Origin: an uncultured bacterium
GTDB taxonomy: Bacteria > Cyanobacteriota > Vampirovibrionia > Gastranaerophilales > Gastranaerophilaceae
DNA: 41,179 nucleotides
Reading direction: 5' to 3'
Assembly (NCBI GenBank): GCA_949294335.1
Contig: CASFGO010000022.1
Location: forward strand, 1-41,179
Both the position numbers and the translations under genes were made by a program. This document shows, piece after piece, positions 8,274-17,048 of the stretch; positions within the stretch are counted from its first letter, which is position 1; every line of letters starts with the position of its first letter. Under the pieces are notes generated by a model. That model was not told the origin of the DNA, searched no databases, and saw only the letters and a program-made list of their open reading frames with translations.

Positions 8274-10172
8274 ATGGATAATAAATTGGCTTTTAAAGGA
8301 ATGACAGCACAGAGAAAACTTATTCTTCAAGGTTTTGTATTAAGTACAATCTTGTTAATATTTATTGCCGGACTTGCGGTATTAAATATCCAACAAAATC
8401 TTAATACAGGTTATAAAAATTTTGGTCAAATTTTATCTAAAACTTTAGCGATTGAAAGTGTTGAAATTACTAAAGATATTCCGGAAACTGCGAAGGCTGA
8501 AACTTTAAGAGCACATTCTGATTCTATCCTAAGAAGCAATAATGATATTGCTTTTATTGAATTTAGAGATGCAAATTCAAATATAATTTATTCAAGTCGT
8601 GATAGCTATTATAATCAAGCTCAGAATGCAAAAATATCTGTAAGTTCCCCTATGGTTCTAAAGAAGGGAATTGACTCTACTATTGTTGGGTCTGTAATGG
8701 TTGGTTTGTCCGGTTCAATCATTGATAAAATCTCAACAACGACACGTGCTTCTTTAGTTTTTGCTTTTATTGTTGCTTGGCTTGCTGTTATTGCAATCGT
8801 GTTTATGGATACAATTCTTATTACAAGAGAATTAAAACAATTACATGAAGGTGTTCAAAAAATATCTTCCGGTGAATTTGGTTATAATATTGAATGCAAA
8901 GATTCAAGTAAAGAAATTCAAGAGTTATGTGATGCTTTTAATAGAATGTCTAATCGTTTGAGTAAGTATAATGAACAGACAATGGAGAGCATTACTTTAG
9001 AAAGAAATAAACTTGAAGCTGTTCTAATGAGTATTGCTAATGGTGTTGTTGTATGTGATAATCATGACACTGTTGTTTTAATAAACGAACAAGGTAAGAA
9101 ATTATTAGAAGTAACAGATGAAGATATTCTTAACAGTAAAATTCAACAATATTGTGATACAAATGGAGAATTGTGTTTTAAAGAAAAAATTGAGTTATTT
9201 AAAGATACTCCACTAGATGATATGGAGAATTCCCCTTTGTCATTCAATATTGAGGTTGCCCAAACAGTTATAAAATCAGTTATATCTCCTATGTTTTCAA
9301 GGAATGGGGAATATGTAGGTTATATTATAGTATTAATTGATGTAACTAAAGAAGTTGAAATGGAACAATTGCGTTCAAACTTTATTTCGAATGTTTCACA
9401 TGAATTAAGAACACCAGTTACTGTTTTGAGAAGTTATATTGATACTCTTTATAATTATGGGAATGATTTTGATTTCAATACTCAAAAAGAGTTTATTGGT
9501 GTAATGAATCAAGAGATTATTCGTTTAAATACTATGGTAAATGATATACTTGATTTCTCTCGTTATGAGTCTCAGAATCTAAAACCTGTTAAAAGTCTTG
9601 AAAATATTGTCGATATTATAAATGATTGTGTTGAGCAAGTTAAAATATTGGCAGAAGAACATAATTTAGTATTTTCAATCATGATTGAACCTGATTTACC
9701 TCAAGTTATGTTGAATAAAGAATGTATAACAAGAGCTTTAACAAATATTATTTCTAATGCAATTAAATATTCTCCAGATGGAAAAAGAATTAAAATAAGA
9801 GCAGAACGTTCAAGAGTTAACGATTATTTAGAAGTTAGTGTTGAAGATCAAGGTCCTGGTATTGCTGAAGAATATCAAAGTAAAGTATTTGATAGATTTT
9901 TCAGAGTTGAAAATGATACCCATACTGTTAAAGGTACAGGTCTTGGACTTCATTTGGTTAAAATTGCAATAGAAAAACATCATAACGGTCAAGTTTTTGT
10001 TCAGTCTAAATTAGGTGAAGGTGCTACATTTGGATTTAGAATTCCTTTTGTTGCTCCTGCAGAAGAGGAAGAAGAGTATATCCCTAAAAATACTTTAAAT
10101 AATGATGAAATGCCTAATAATGACAATTATGAAAATGCAAATGGTTGGGAAATAAGTTTAGAGAAACATTAG
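8274..10172 (+). CDS. Membrane sensor histidine kinase (HAMP-PAS-HisKA-HATPase)
   Basis: 632 residues. The first transmembrane helix is at about 17-39, a ~120-residue extracytoplasmic domain follows, and a second helix spans 159-180. Then come HAMP (to about 232), PAS (245-360), a HisKA dimerisation helix with the phosphorylated His376 in FISNVSHELRTP, and an ATPase domain with NIISNAIKYSP (N box), VEDQGPGI (G1) and GTGLGLHLVK (G2). All catalytic motifs are intact. The order matches the WalK/PhoR and cyanobacterial Hik33/NblS group. No response regulator is adjacent, so the partner is elsewhere. The acidic C-terminal tail (about 598-632) is unusual. folC follows after 1 nt. Confidence 0.93.
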   Translation: MDNKLAFKGMTAQRKLILQGFVLSTILLIFIAGLAVLNIQQNLNTGYKNFGQILSKTLAIESVEITKDIPETAKAETLRAHSDSILRSNNDIAFIEFRDANSNIIYSSRDSYYNQAQNAKISVSSPMVLKKGIDSTIVGSVMVGLSGSIIDKISTTTRASLVFAFIVAWLAVIAIVFMDTILITRELKQLHEGVQKISSGEFGYNIECKDSSKEIQELCDAFNRMSNRLSKYNEQTMESITLERNKLEAVLMSIANGVVVCDNHDTVVLINEQGKKLLEVTDEDILNSKIQQYCDTNGELCFKEKIELFKDTPLDDMENSPLSFNIEVAQTVIKSVISPMFSRNGEYVGYIIVLIDVTKEVEMEQLRSNFISNVSHELRTPVTVLRSYIDTLYNYGNDFDFNTQKEFIGVMNQEIIRLNTMVNDILDFSRYESQNLKPVKSLENIVDIINDCVEQVKILAEEHNLVFSIMIEPDLPQVMLNKECITRALTNIISNAIKYSPDGKRIKIRAERSRVNDYLEVSVEDQGPGIAEEYQSKVFDRFFRVENDTHTVKGTGLGLHLVKIAIEKHHNGQVFVQSKLGEGATFGFRIPFVAPAEEEEEYIPKNTLNNDEMPNNDNYENANGWEISLEKH

Positions 10173-10173
10173 T

Positions 10174-11373
10174 ATGACACAGTATGAAGAAACTATTAAT
10201 TTACTAACTTCAAAAGGTAAATTTTTTATTGATTTAGGTTTAGATAGAACTAAAAAGGTATTATATTTATTGGGAGATCCTCAAGAAAGTATTAAATGTA
10301 TTCAAATTGCAGGAACTAATGGTAAAGGCTCTGTTGCAGCAATCTTAAGTGCGGTATTAACAGCTGCAGGTTTTAAAACAGGGCTGTATAAAAGTCCACA
10401 TATTTTTGAATATACTGAGCGAATAAAAATTAACGATAATGATATCTCTCAAGATGATTTTGCTAAGTATATATTAGAAGTTATTGAACTAGCAGATAAA
10501 AATGATATTCATTTAACAGAATTTGAAATTCTTACTGTTGCTATGTTTAAATATTTTGCGGATAATAATGTTGATGTTGCTATCTTAGAAACAGGGTTGG
10601 GTGGAAGATTAGATGCAACGAATGTAATATCTAAAAATTTATGTTCTATCATTACTCATATTGATTTAGATCATACAGAAAGACTTGGTGATACAAAAGA
10701 TAAGATTGCTTATGAAAAAGCTGGGATTATTAAACCTGGTTGTCCAGTAATAACTTCTGAGCCTTATGAACCAATTAAGGATAGAGCTGATGAATTAGAT
10801 TCAATGTTTGTTTTAACAACTCCGTATGTTGAACCTCAGTTTTTTAATTCTTTATCTTTAAAAGGTGTTCATCAACAAGAGAATTTAGCACTTGCTATTG
10901 AAGCTGTTAGGTTATTATTCAAAAATATTGATGATAATACTATTATTAAAGGTTTAATGCGTGTAAATCATATATGTAGATTCCAATATGTAAAAGATAA
11001 GAATTTAATTATTGATGGTTCTCATAATCCTAATGGGATAAAAGTATTGAATGAAAACCTTAATATGTATTTCCCTGATACTAAAAAAAGATTTATATTT
11101 GGGTGTTTAAAAACAAAAGATTATCGTAAAATGGTTGATTTATTATTTGATTTTGATAGATATGAAGATAATCCACCAGAAATCTATTTTTATCAATTTA
11201 ATTCAGAAAATGTTTGTCCTGTTGAAGTGTTACAAGATATTTGTATTTATTATTCAAAAGAATTAAAATCTATTGAAGATATTAAATTTTCTAATGACGT
11301 ATTAACAATAATTTGTGGCTCTTTTTATATGCTACATGAGCTTATTCAAAAAGATTGGGTAATAAAAAGATAA
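10174..11373 (+). CDS. folC: Folylpolyglutamate synthase / dihydrofolate synthase
   Basis: 399 residues of the Mur-ligase superfamily. The P-loop AGTNGKGSVAA is at 46-56, followed by LETGLGGRLDATN, THIDLDHTERLGDT with the metal-binding His, YEKAGIIKPG, and DGSHNPNG in the C-terminal domain, all FolC signatures. It adds glutamate to folates in the cytoplasm and may also form dihydrofolate. It is slightly shorter than typical FolC (about 420-430). It follows the histidine kinase stop by one base with no clear ribosome binding site of its own, so it is probably translationally coupled. Confidence 0.93.
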   Translation: MTQYEETINLLTSKGKFFIDLGLDRTKKVLYLLGDPQESIKCIQIAGTNGKGSVAAILSAVLTAAGFKTGLYKSPHIFEYTERIKINDNDISQDDFAKYILEVIELADKNDIHLTEFEILTVAMFKYFADNNVDVAILETGLGGRLDATNVISKNLCSIITHIDLDHTERLGDTKDKIAYEKAGIIKPGCPVITSEPYEPIKDRADELDSMFVLTTPYVEPQFFNSLSLKGVHQQENLALAIEAVRLLFKNIDDNTIIKGLMRVNHICRFQYVKDKNLIIDGSHNPNGIKVLNENLNMYFPDTKKRFIFGCLKTKDYRKMVDLLFDFDRYEDNPPEIYFYQFNSENVCPVEVLQDICIYYSKELKSIEDIKFSNDVLTIICGSFYMLHELIQKDWVIKR

Positions 11374-11392
11374 TAATTTATTGCTTTTGTAA

Positions 11393-11418
11393 TAAAAAAA
11401 AGACTGTCATAGACAGCC
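11393..11418 (-). terminator. Intrinsic terminator of the phage-like minus-strand genes
   Basis: An 8-bp stem with a 3-nt loop (11401-11418, one G-U pair in RNA), followed on the minus strand by an unbroken T8 tract (11393-11400). The orientation serves the gene ending at 11580. It also lies just after folC, but the U tract is on the wrong side for plus-strand termination. Confidence 0.6.
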
Positions 11419-11579
11419 TAACAACTATTACAATTTCATATAGATACTTGTTTTCTTAATTATTATTTATAATAAACGATAAAAATAATTAATATCCCTT
11501 GATTAAATCTTACTATATAAGTATATATCTTTGATGTATACTTTGTCTATAAAAAAATATAATTTGTTACAAAAGTTCA

Positions 11580-12182
11580 TTAATTAAAAGAATTTTTTTC
11601 TGTTAATCCAGCAAAATACATATTAGTTTGATAAATCAACCAACTATCACTTCTAAAATGTCCATAATTATTTTTATTAATATATTTTTTTGATTCTTTG
11701 GTGTTTTCTTTTAACCATTTGTTTAAAATTTCAATAGCTTTTTTAATAAATAGTGTTCCATATTTATAATTTAGTTTTGCAATCTGTTCTTCTGTGAGGT
11801 TAACATATGGAGCATTAGTAATTTTAATACTTTTTTTTATTGAAATTTTCTTTCGCCCTCTTCTTTTTCTATTTATAATAGACGTAATATCAATATTGTT
11901 TTCTAGTAAGTGATTTGACCAAAATAAATGATTATTTTTTGAAAATAGTGATACTCCATTTTTGTCGTATATTGTGGTACATTCATCTATAAAACTTTTT
12001 AAAATAAAGTATTTTATTTTTAATTTTCTGGCTAAAGTCTTTAATTTATTTAGTTTATAACTAAGATTGTTATTTTTTAATTCTTCTATTATTGCATAAT
12101 AATATCCTAATGCTGAATACCCGAATTTTGTATATAATATATTAAAGCTTTCTTCTGAGATATTAGGTATATTTTTTTTCAT
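11580..12182 (-). CDS. Phage-type replisome organizer / DnaD-like protein
   Basis: 200 residues. The N-terminal part (about 10-110, with FGYSALGYYYAIIEEL, LARKL and a final SNHLLENN) resembles the Lin1244/Lin1753 (DUF4373) N-terminal domain of phage replication proteins. After a basic linker (KRRGRKK), residues 127-180 (NLTEEQIAKLNYKYG, AIEILNKWLKE, then a W near the end) match the pattern of the short helical domain that often follows it. It is very lysine/asparagine rich. A GGGAA ribosome binding site precedes the ATG. It is in a minus-strand pair with the 69-residue ORF and divergent from an S24 repressor, the usual context of a phage early region. No integrase or structural genes are visible. 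Confidence 0.65.
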   Translation of the reverse strand: MKKNIPNISEESFNILYTKFGYSALGYYYAIIEELKNNNLSYKLNKLKTLARKLKIKYFILKSFIDECTTIYDKNGVSLFSKNNHLFWSNHLLENNIDITSIINRKRRGRKKISIKKSIKITNAPYVNLTEEQIAKLNYKYGTLFIKKAIEILNKWLKENTKESKKYINKNNYGHFRSDSWLIYQTNMYFAGLTEKNSFN

Positions 12183-12225
12183 TTTAAGTTCCCTTTTAGA
12201 TATAATAAGTTCTTAAAAGTTTTAA

Positions 12226-12435
12226 TTATAAATTTATTTTTTTTAAGATATCATCCAGGATATTCAGTGTTTTAGCTTTATTTACAATGATAAGAGCAAT
12301 TGTTTTAGCTTGGTTATCTGTAATAATATAGTTTTCTTTTTTTAAGCATTGAATAACAATCCAAGGTTTAAGTTTTTCTGTAATAATGTATAATTTTTTT
12401 TCATCACAAATTTTTTCCCCTCTTTTTAACAACAT
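12226..12435 (-). CDS. Small hypothetical protein of the phage-like module
   Basis: 69 basic residues, not recognised. The ribosome binding site is GGGGAGAG with a suitable spacer. Predicted mostly helical, with ITDNQAKTIALIIVNKA in the middle. It is the first gene transcribed leftwards from the operator region and is followed after 43 nt by the replisome-organizer-like gene. Position suggests an early phage regulator, but nothing in the sequence proves it. Confidence 0.55.
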   Translation of the reverse strand: MLLKRGEKICDEKKLYIITEKLKPWIVIQCLKKENYIITDNQAKTIALIIVNKAKTLNILDDILKKINL

Positions 12436-12466
12436 AATAATACTCTCCCCTAATTTTATAATAAGC

Positions 12467-12551
12467 TTGACATTTACATTTGTATATTATAATGTAAACT
12501 AATGAAATACATTTGTAAGATTATAGTAAACTAATATTTTACAAATGTCAA
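12467..12551. promoter_or_regulatory. Divergent operator/promoter region of the S24 repressor
   Basis: Contains TACATTTGTA twice (12475-12484 and 12508-12517) and an inverted near-copy TACAAATGTC (12540-12549). The first two sit in a longer direct repeat that ends GTAAACTAAT in both. A perfect TTGACA lies at each outer end: plus strand 12467-12472 (with TATAAT at 12488-12493, 15-nt spacer) and minus strand 12551-12546 (with TACTAT after 17 nt). Each overlaps or adjoins an operator copy, as in a lambdoid switch. Confidence 0.6.
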
Positions 12552-12578
12552 TATATATTTTACAAAAAGGTTCTAAAT

Positions 12579-13196
12579 ATGAAAATTAAAAATTTAACAA
12601 TGTTGTTGACGACTGCTTTAGGTGAGCCAGTTAATCAAACAATGATTGCGAATAGTTTGGGTATTACTCGTCAGACAATTAGTAATAGAATAAAAAATGA
12701 TAGTGAACTTACAGTATCAGAATTGGCAAAAATTGAAAAATATTTTAATGTAAATATAACAAATCAGGTAAGAGGTGTCTCTTCAAATGATATATTAATA
12801 GATTATTATCCAGATGTTTTTGCAAGTTGCGGTAGTGGTTCAATAGTATTTTCTGAAGATAAAGAGGTAATAAGTATGCCTCAGATGTTATTTTCTCATT
12901 ATTCTAGAGGGAAAAAATATTCCATGATTTGTGCAAGAGGTGACAGTATGGAGCCTTTTATAAATGATGGAGATAAATTATTAGTTGAGCATTGTAATGG
13001 TGAACAAATTATAGATAATAAGGTTTATGTGTTTTGTTATAAAAATGAATTTTTTGTAAAAAGACTTTCAAAAAATGTTGATGAATTAATTGTGAAGTCT
13101 GATAATAAGACATATAGTGATAGGATATTAAGTTGTTCTGATTTGAGTGATGTTAGTATAATTGGACTTGTTACAAGTGTAGTGAGAATATTGTAA
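12579..13196 (+). CDS. CI/LexA-type transcriptional repressor with S24 autopeptidase domain
   Basis: 205 residues. An N-terminal helix-turn-helix (about 20-40, MIANSLGITRQTISNRI) is joined to a C-terminal S24 domain with the nucleophile Ser123 in ARGDSMEPFINDGD and the general base Lys161 in FFVKRL. A candidate self-cleavage bond is Cys84-Gly85 in FASCGSG. Proteins of this kind bind operators as dimers and are inactivated by RecA-stimulated self-cleavage. AAAGG precedes the ATG. The divergent phage-like genes favour a prophage CI role over housekeeping LexA. Its stop overlaps the DUF167 start (TAATG), an unusual coupling to a chromosomal gene. Confidence 0.88.
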   Translation: MKIKNLTMLLTTALGEPVNQTMIANSLGITRQTISNRIKNDSELTVSELAKIEKYFNVNITNQVRGVSSNDILIDYYPDVFASCGSGSIVFSEDKEVISMPQMLFSHYSRGKKYSMICARGDSMEPFINDGDKLLVEHCNGEQIIDNKVYVFCYKNEFFVKRLSKNVDELIVKSDNKTYSDRILSCSDLSDVSIIGLVTSVVRIL

Positions 13197-13486
13197 TGAC
13201 TGCTTTTTTATATAAAGATGATTGTCTAATTGTTGATATAAAAGTTGTTCCTAATTCTTCTAAAAATGAGATAATAAAAGATGGAGAACGAATTAGGGTA
13301 AAAATTACAGCACCTCCAGTGGATAATAAGGCAAATAAATTTATTATTGAATATTTTTCAAAACAATTAAGAATTCCTAAAAGTAATATAAAAATTATAA
13401 AGGGAGAATTATCTCGAGAAAAAACAGTAAAATTTATAGAAATTTCATCTGATAAAAAGAAATTAATTGAGGAGCTTTTTAGTTAG
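13196..13486 (+). CDS. DUF167 / YggU family protein
   Basis: 96 residues. Conserved family features are VVPNSSKNEI near the start, VKITAPPVDNKANKFIIEYFSKQL in the middle (the app-x-x-x-KAN motif) and IIKGELSREKTVKF near the end. The molecular function of the family is not established. It overlaps the repressor stop by one base, so it is translated from the same message. Length is normal. Confidence 0.9.
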   Translation: MTAFLYKDDCLIVDIKVVPNSSKNEIIKDGERIRVKITAPPVDNKANKFIIEYFSKQLRIPKSNIKIIKGELSREKTVKFIEISSDKKKLIEELFS

Positions 13487-13495
13487 TAGTTTTTC

Positions 13496-13524
13496 TTGCC
13501 AAGCGGTCTTTATGATAATATAAT
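13496..13524 (+). promoter_or_regulatory. Strong promoter, leaderless start of the zinc-ribbon protein
   Basis: TTGCCA (13496-13501), exact 17-nt spacer, perfect TATAAT (13519-13524), then 6 nt and the ATG at 13531. Transcription would start on the start codon. No Shine-Dalgarno sequence is present. Confidence 0.65.
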
Positions 13525-13530
13525 ACGTAT

Positions 13531-16500
13531 ATGGAATGTCCTAGATGTAATAATGAAGTAAGTGAACATGACAAAGTTTGTCCGCATTGTAAGAAAGTTC
13601 TTTTATTAGAATGTCCAATATGCCATAAGCTTAGTCGTACTCCTTTGTGTCCAGAATGTGGCTTTGTTATAATTAGCAAATGTCATAATTGTGGGCAGTT
13701 AAATAAAACAATTAATGGGACATGTAAAAAGTGTGGATTTAGTACTTACAAAAGTATATCAATGAATGAAGCAGAGACCGATGAGTTTGCTTGTTTAGCT
13801 ATTACTTTTCCGAATTTAGAAGATTTGAGGCCTGCTTTAAAGAATAAACAAATATTTAATAAATTTTATAAAAAATTAAAAAGTTTTATCTTTAATTATG
13901 CAAAACAGCAAGATAATAGAGCTCAACTTATAGAGAATAATTTTATAATTAAGTATTATAAAGAGTTTTCAATGTCTAGTTCAGTTAATAAGGCTGTAAA
14001 ATCAGCAATTGAACTAATGGATAAGGTTGCAGCAATAAGTTATAAGTTCAAAAAGGCAAAGGGTGTTAAACTTGCTTGTAAAATGACTATATTAAAAAGG
14101 ACATTAGAGAATGATAATGAATCTTTTAATACCGGTTTAAATATCAAGTTGATAAATACTGATAATAAAAAAGAAGATTATGCTGATGGGCTTCAATTAA
14201 TAACAGATCAGTATATTAATAGTATAATTTCTCGTCAGTATAAATTAGAAATGATATATTCGTCTCAGGTAAATGATGAACTGCTTGAGTTTTATGAATT
14301 TCCAATAAAAGATCAATTAACACCAATATTTGATGAGGAAGAGGAGGAAAAATCTAATATCCTTACAAAACCCAAAGAATTACCAAAAATTTCTGATTTA
14401 ACACAGGAAGAAGAAGTAATTGATTTATATGCAGATAAAGCTATAGATATATCAACAAAGTGTGAATTTATTAAGCTTCAAGGTATTGATGTTCCTCAAA
14501 AGATACGCACTTTGTTATCAAATGATAGTTTTATCGCAATTAAATCTTCTCCTAAATTACCTATATCTTCTCAGGTAATAAAATCTACATTATCAGCTAC
14601 AGGTAAAAACGTATTACATGTTGTTTGTACTGATGGATTTGTATATGATCCTTATGCTTGTTTTAAGGAGTTAATTGCGTCATATTTATGTATTGATACA
14701 AAACTAGCTAATTTAGATAACCTTTCAAGAAAGAAGATTTCCTCTTTTGATAAAAATGATTATATTTACAATCTTCTTATTCACGCTTCTATGGAGGATA
14801 TTGATCCTAAGGATGCATTGCAAATTTATATGGAAATTTTCTTTAATTTTATTGAAATTCAAAAGGGTTCAATAATTTTTATCGAAAATTTTGATTTAAT
14901 TGATGAAACTTCATTAGAGATTATAATGAGTTTAATCGATAATTTTGAAAATTGGGGTATATCTTTTGTTGTAACAGTTCCAGAGACATATTTTGTTCAT
15001 CATGATATAAATTCTTTATTGTACATGGAGGCTTATCATGAAATTACTGTATTAAAAACAGATTTTGACAGATTATTAGAAACAATTGAGGAAGATATTT
15101 CAGAAGTTAAGGATTCCTTTTATTTTGATAAGATAAAAGAGTTATCTCAAGGTTGTACTTTATATTTTGAGCAAGCAATAGAGTATTTAAAAGATAAAAA
15201 TATTCTTGTTTCTCATGAAGGTAAGTTAAGAATAAGTTCTGAAAAAACGATTATTTTCCCAACAACATTGGAACAGTTATTTATCAAGAGATTTGAGACG
15301 TTAGAGGAAAATGCCTGCTTTGTTTTAGCATATGCTGCTTTTTTAGGCAATAATATGATTATAGGTATATTGAATGATTTAGGTATTGATAAGTTAAATG
15401 AAGCACTTAATGCATTAAGGGATAAGAAATTTATTACGGCTAAAGATTTTATTATTGAGGTTGAAAATTATCGAATATTACAAAAGTGTATAAAAGAATT
15501 TTTATCTGATGATTTAGTTAAGCTTATAACTACTAATATTTTTGAAAAGTTGCATGCTAAAACTATTGATGTAATAAAATCTTTAGGACTATTAACAGAG
15601 TCTTTGCCTACAATATATGAGCTATCGCAGTATGCTATATCTCATGGTGACTTCAATGCTTATTTAAGAAATTGTAAACGCTTTTTAAGCTTGATATCAA
15701 AAATACCATCTAAAACATTATTACCAGAACTAAAAGAAGCTAGAGAAAATATATATAATACATTAAGTAAGTATATTAATAAATATCCATCTCATAAAAT
15801 ATATGCAATTGCAAAGGTGATTTTTGATGCTTGTATGCGTAAAAAAGATGATTTAATGATTATGAATACATCATCATTGATGTTAGATTCAGCTTTGATG
15901 GGTGAAAATTATATTCTAGCTCAGCAAAGTTTGCACCATGTATTAATCAGGATGCTAAATCCTGCATTATCGGAAGGAAATGCAAATGTTAAATCTAAAT
16001 ATTTCTTTTATTCTTGTATTAATGTAAAAATTCTATTTAATGCAGGGCGTTTTCAACAATGTATTGAAGTTTTAGATAAGATTATAGGTTCAATTAACCA
16101 AGAACTATTCATTCAGCTTGGGCAAAGCAATGTTTCTCGAGATGCTTTTGTAAATTATTTTATGGAGATTCTGGTATATGGTGCATTAGCAAGAGTTATT
16201 GTTTGTGATAATTCTTTGGAAAAATTCTTTGAACGAATAAGTTATATGTTTTCAGAAGATGTTCCAGGGAAAGAATTAATCATCCAATTAAAAAAATTGT
16301 TCCATAATGAAGAGTTTGAATATAATGAAAATATAAGTGATATAACTCCAATTTCACAGCTTTTAGGTTTGTTTATTTCTGCTATTAAGCAATTCAATGG
16401 TGATTTTAATGAATTTGCACAAAATATATATCAAGCTAAATTGGTTGCAAGGACTATGAAAGAGCCAACTTGGAGTTTAGTTTGTGATTTATTAATTGGG

Positions 16501-17037
16501 TATTCATATCAAAAATTAGACTCAATTGAAAAAGCTACTCACATATTTAATGATGTATATACAATTGCTCAGAAATCTGGTATGGGGCTTGTTTCTACAA
16601 TCGCTATGTGGCTCAAAGCAAATTTAAAATATGAGTTACACCAATATGATAATGCCTCTAAACTTATTGGTGATAATATAGTTGCAATTGCAAGATCTTT
16701 GTCTGATGTAAAGGCTATTTCAATATTATCATATATATTGCAGATTAATATAATAGTTTCTCAAAATGTTCCAGATACTGATATAGAACCTATCTTGTAT
16801 AAAATTAATTATGCTTGTGAAAAGTTTAACTTCCAATATTTGCAAAAATTACTTATTAATTATGATGAATATATTGAAGGTTACAAACAGGCTCATATTC
16901 AAAATAAAGAAGATGAATCATTACAAACTAATACAAATGATAATATAGAAAATATTACTAATACCATAGGTGATGAAACCAACCTTGTTGATGCAAACAT
17001 TAATGATTCAATAAAAGAAAATAGTGAAGTAAATTAA
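13531..17037 (+). CDS. Triple zinc ribbon, pseudo-nucleotidyl cyclase, pseudo-STAND ATPase and helical repeat protein
   Basis: 1168 residues. Three CxxC-x(8-10)-CxxC zinc ribbons have cysteines at 3, 6, 17, 20; 28, 31, 40, 43; and 51, 54, 65, 68. Residues 85-258 resemble a class III cyclase fold (ITFPNLEDL, then FYKKLKSFIFNYA, then NKAVKSAIELMDKV) but lack the metal-binding aspartates. Residues 312-580 resemble the ATPase of cyclase-linked STAND proteins. The Walker A site is lost (FIAIKSSPKLPISSQ), while the Walker B-like IIFIENFDLIDETSLEII keeps the family shape. Residues 690-1115 are helical, probably TPR-like. The tail is Asn/Asp rich. The architecture is that of zinc-ribbon adenylate cyclase/STAND/TPR regulators with both enzymes apparently dead, so a scaffold role is inferred. 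glgA follows after 11 nt. Confidence 0.75.
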   Translation: MECPRCNNEVSEHDKVCPHCKKVLLLECPICHKLSRTPLCPECGFVIISKCHNCGQLNKTINGTCKKCGFSTYKSISMNEAETDEFACLAITFPNLEDLRPALKNKQIFNKFYKKLKSFIFNYAKQQDNRAQLIENNFIIKYYKEFSMSSSVNKAVKSAIELMDKVAAISYKFKKAKGVKLACKMTILKRTLENDNESFNTGLNIKLINTDNKKEDYADGLQLITDQYINSIISRQYKLEMIYSSQVNDELLEFYEFPIKDQLTPIFDEEEEEKSNILTKPKELPKISDLTQEEEVIDLYADKAIDISTKCEFIKLQGIDVPQKIRTLLSNDSFIAIKSSPKLPISSQVIKSTLSATGKNVLHVVCTDGFVYDPYACFKELIASYLCIDTKLANLDNLSRKKISSFDKNDYIYNLLIHASMEDIDPKDALQIYMEIFFNFIEIQKGSIIFIENFDLIDETSLEIIMSLIDNFENWGISFVVTVPETYFVHHDINSLLYMEAYHEITVLKTDFDRLLETIEEDISEVKDSFYFDKIKELSQGCTLYFEQAIEYLKDKNILVSHEGKLRISSEKTIIFPTTLEQLFIKRFETLEENACFVLAYAAFLGNNMIIGILNDLGIDKLNEALNALRDKKFITAKDFIIEVENYRILQKCIKEFLSDDLVKLITTNIFEKLHAKTIDVIKSLGLLTESLPTIYELSQYAISHGDFNAYLRNCKRFLSLISKIPSKTLLPELKEARENIYNTLSKYINKYPSHKIYAIAKVIFDACMRKKDDLMIMNTSSLMLDSALMGENYILAQQSLHHVLIRMLNPALSEGNANVKSKYFFYSCINVKILFNAGRFQQCIEVLDKIIGSINQELFIQLGQSNVSRDAFVNYFMEILVYGALARVIVCDNSLEKFFERISYMFSEDVPGKELIIQLKKLFHNEEFEYNENISDITPISQLLGLFISAIKQFNGDFNEFAQNIYQAKLVARTMKEPTWSLVCDLLIGYSYQKLDSIEKATHIFNDVYTIAQKSGMGLVSTIAMWLKANLKYELHQYDNASKLIGDNIVAIARSLSDVKAISILSYILQINIIVSQNVPDTDIEPILYKINYACEKFNFQYLQKLLINYDEYIEGYKQAHIQNKEDESLQTNTNDNIENITNTIGDETNLVDANINDSIKENSEVN

Positions 17038-17048
17038 AGGAGATATTT

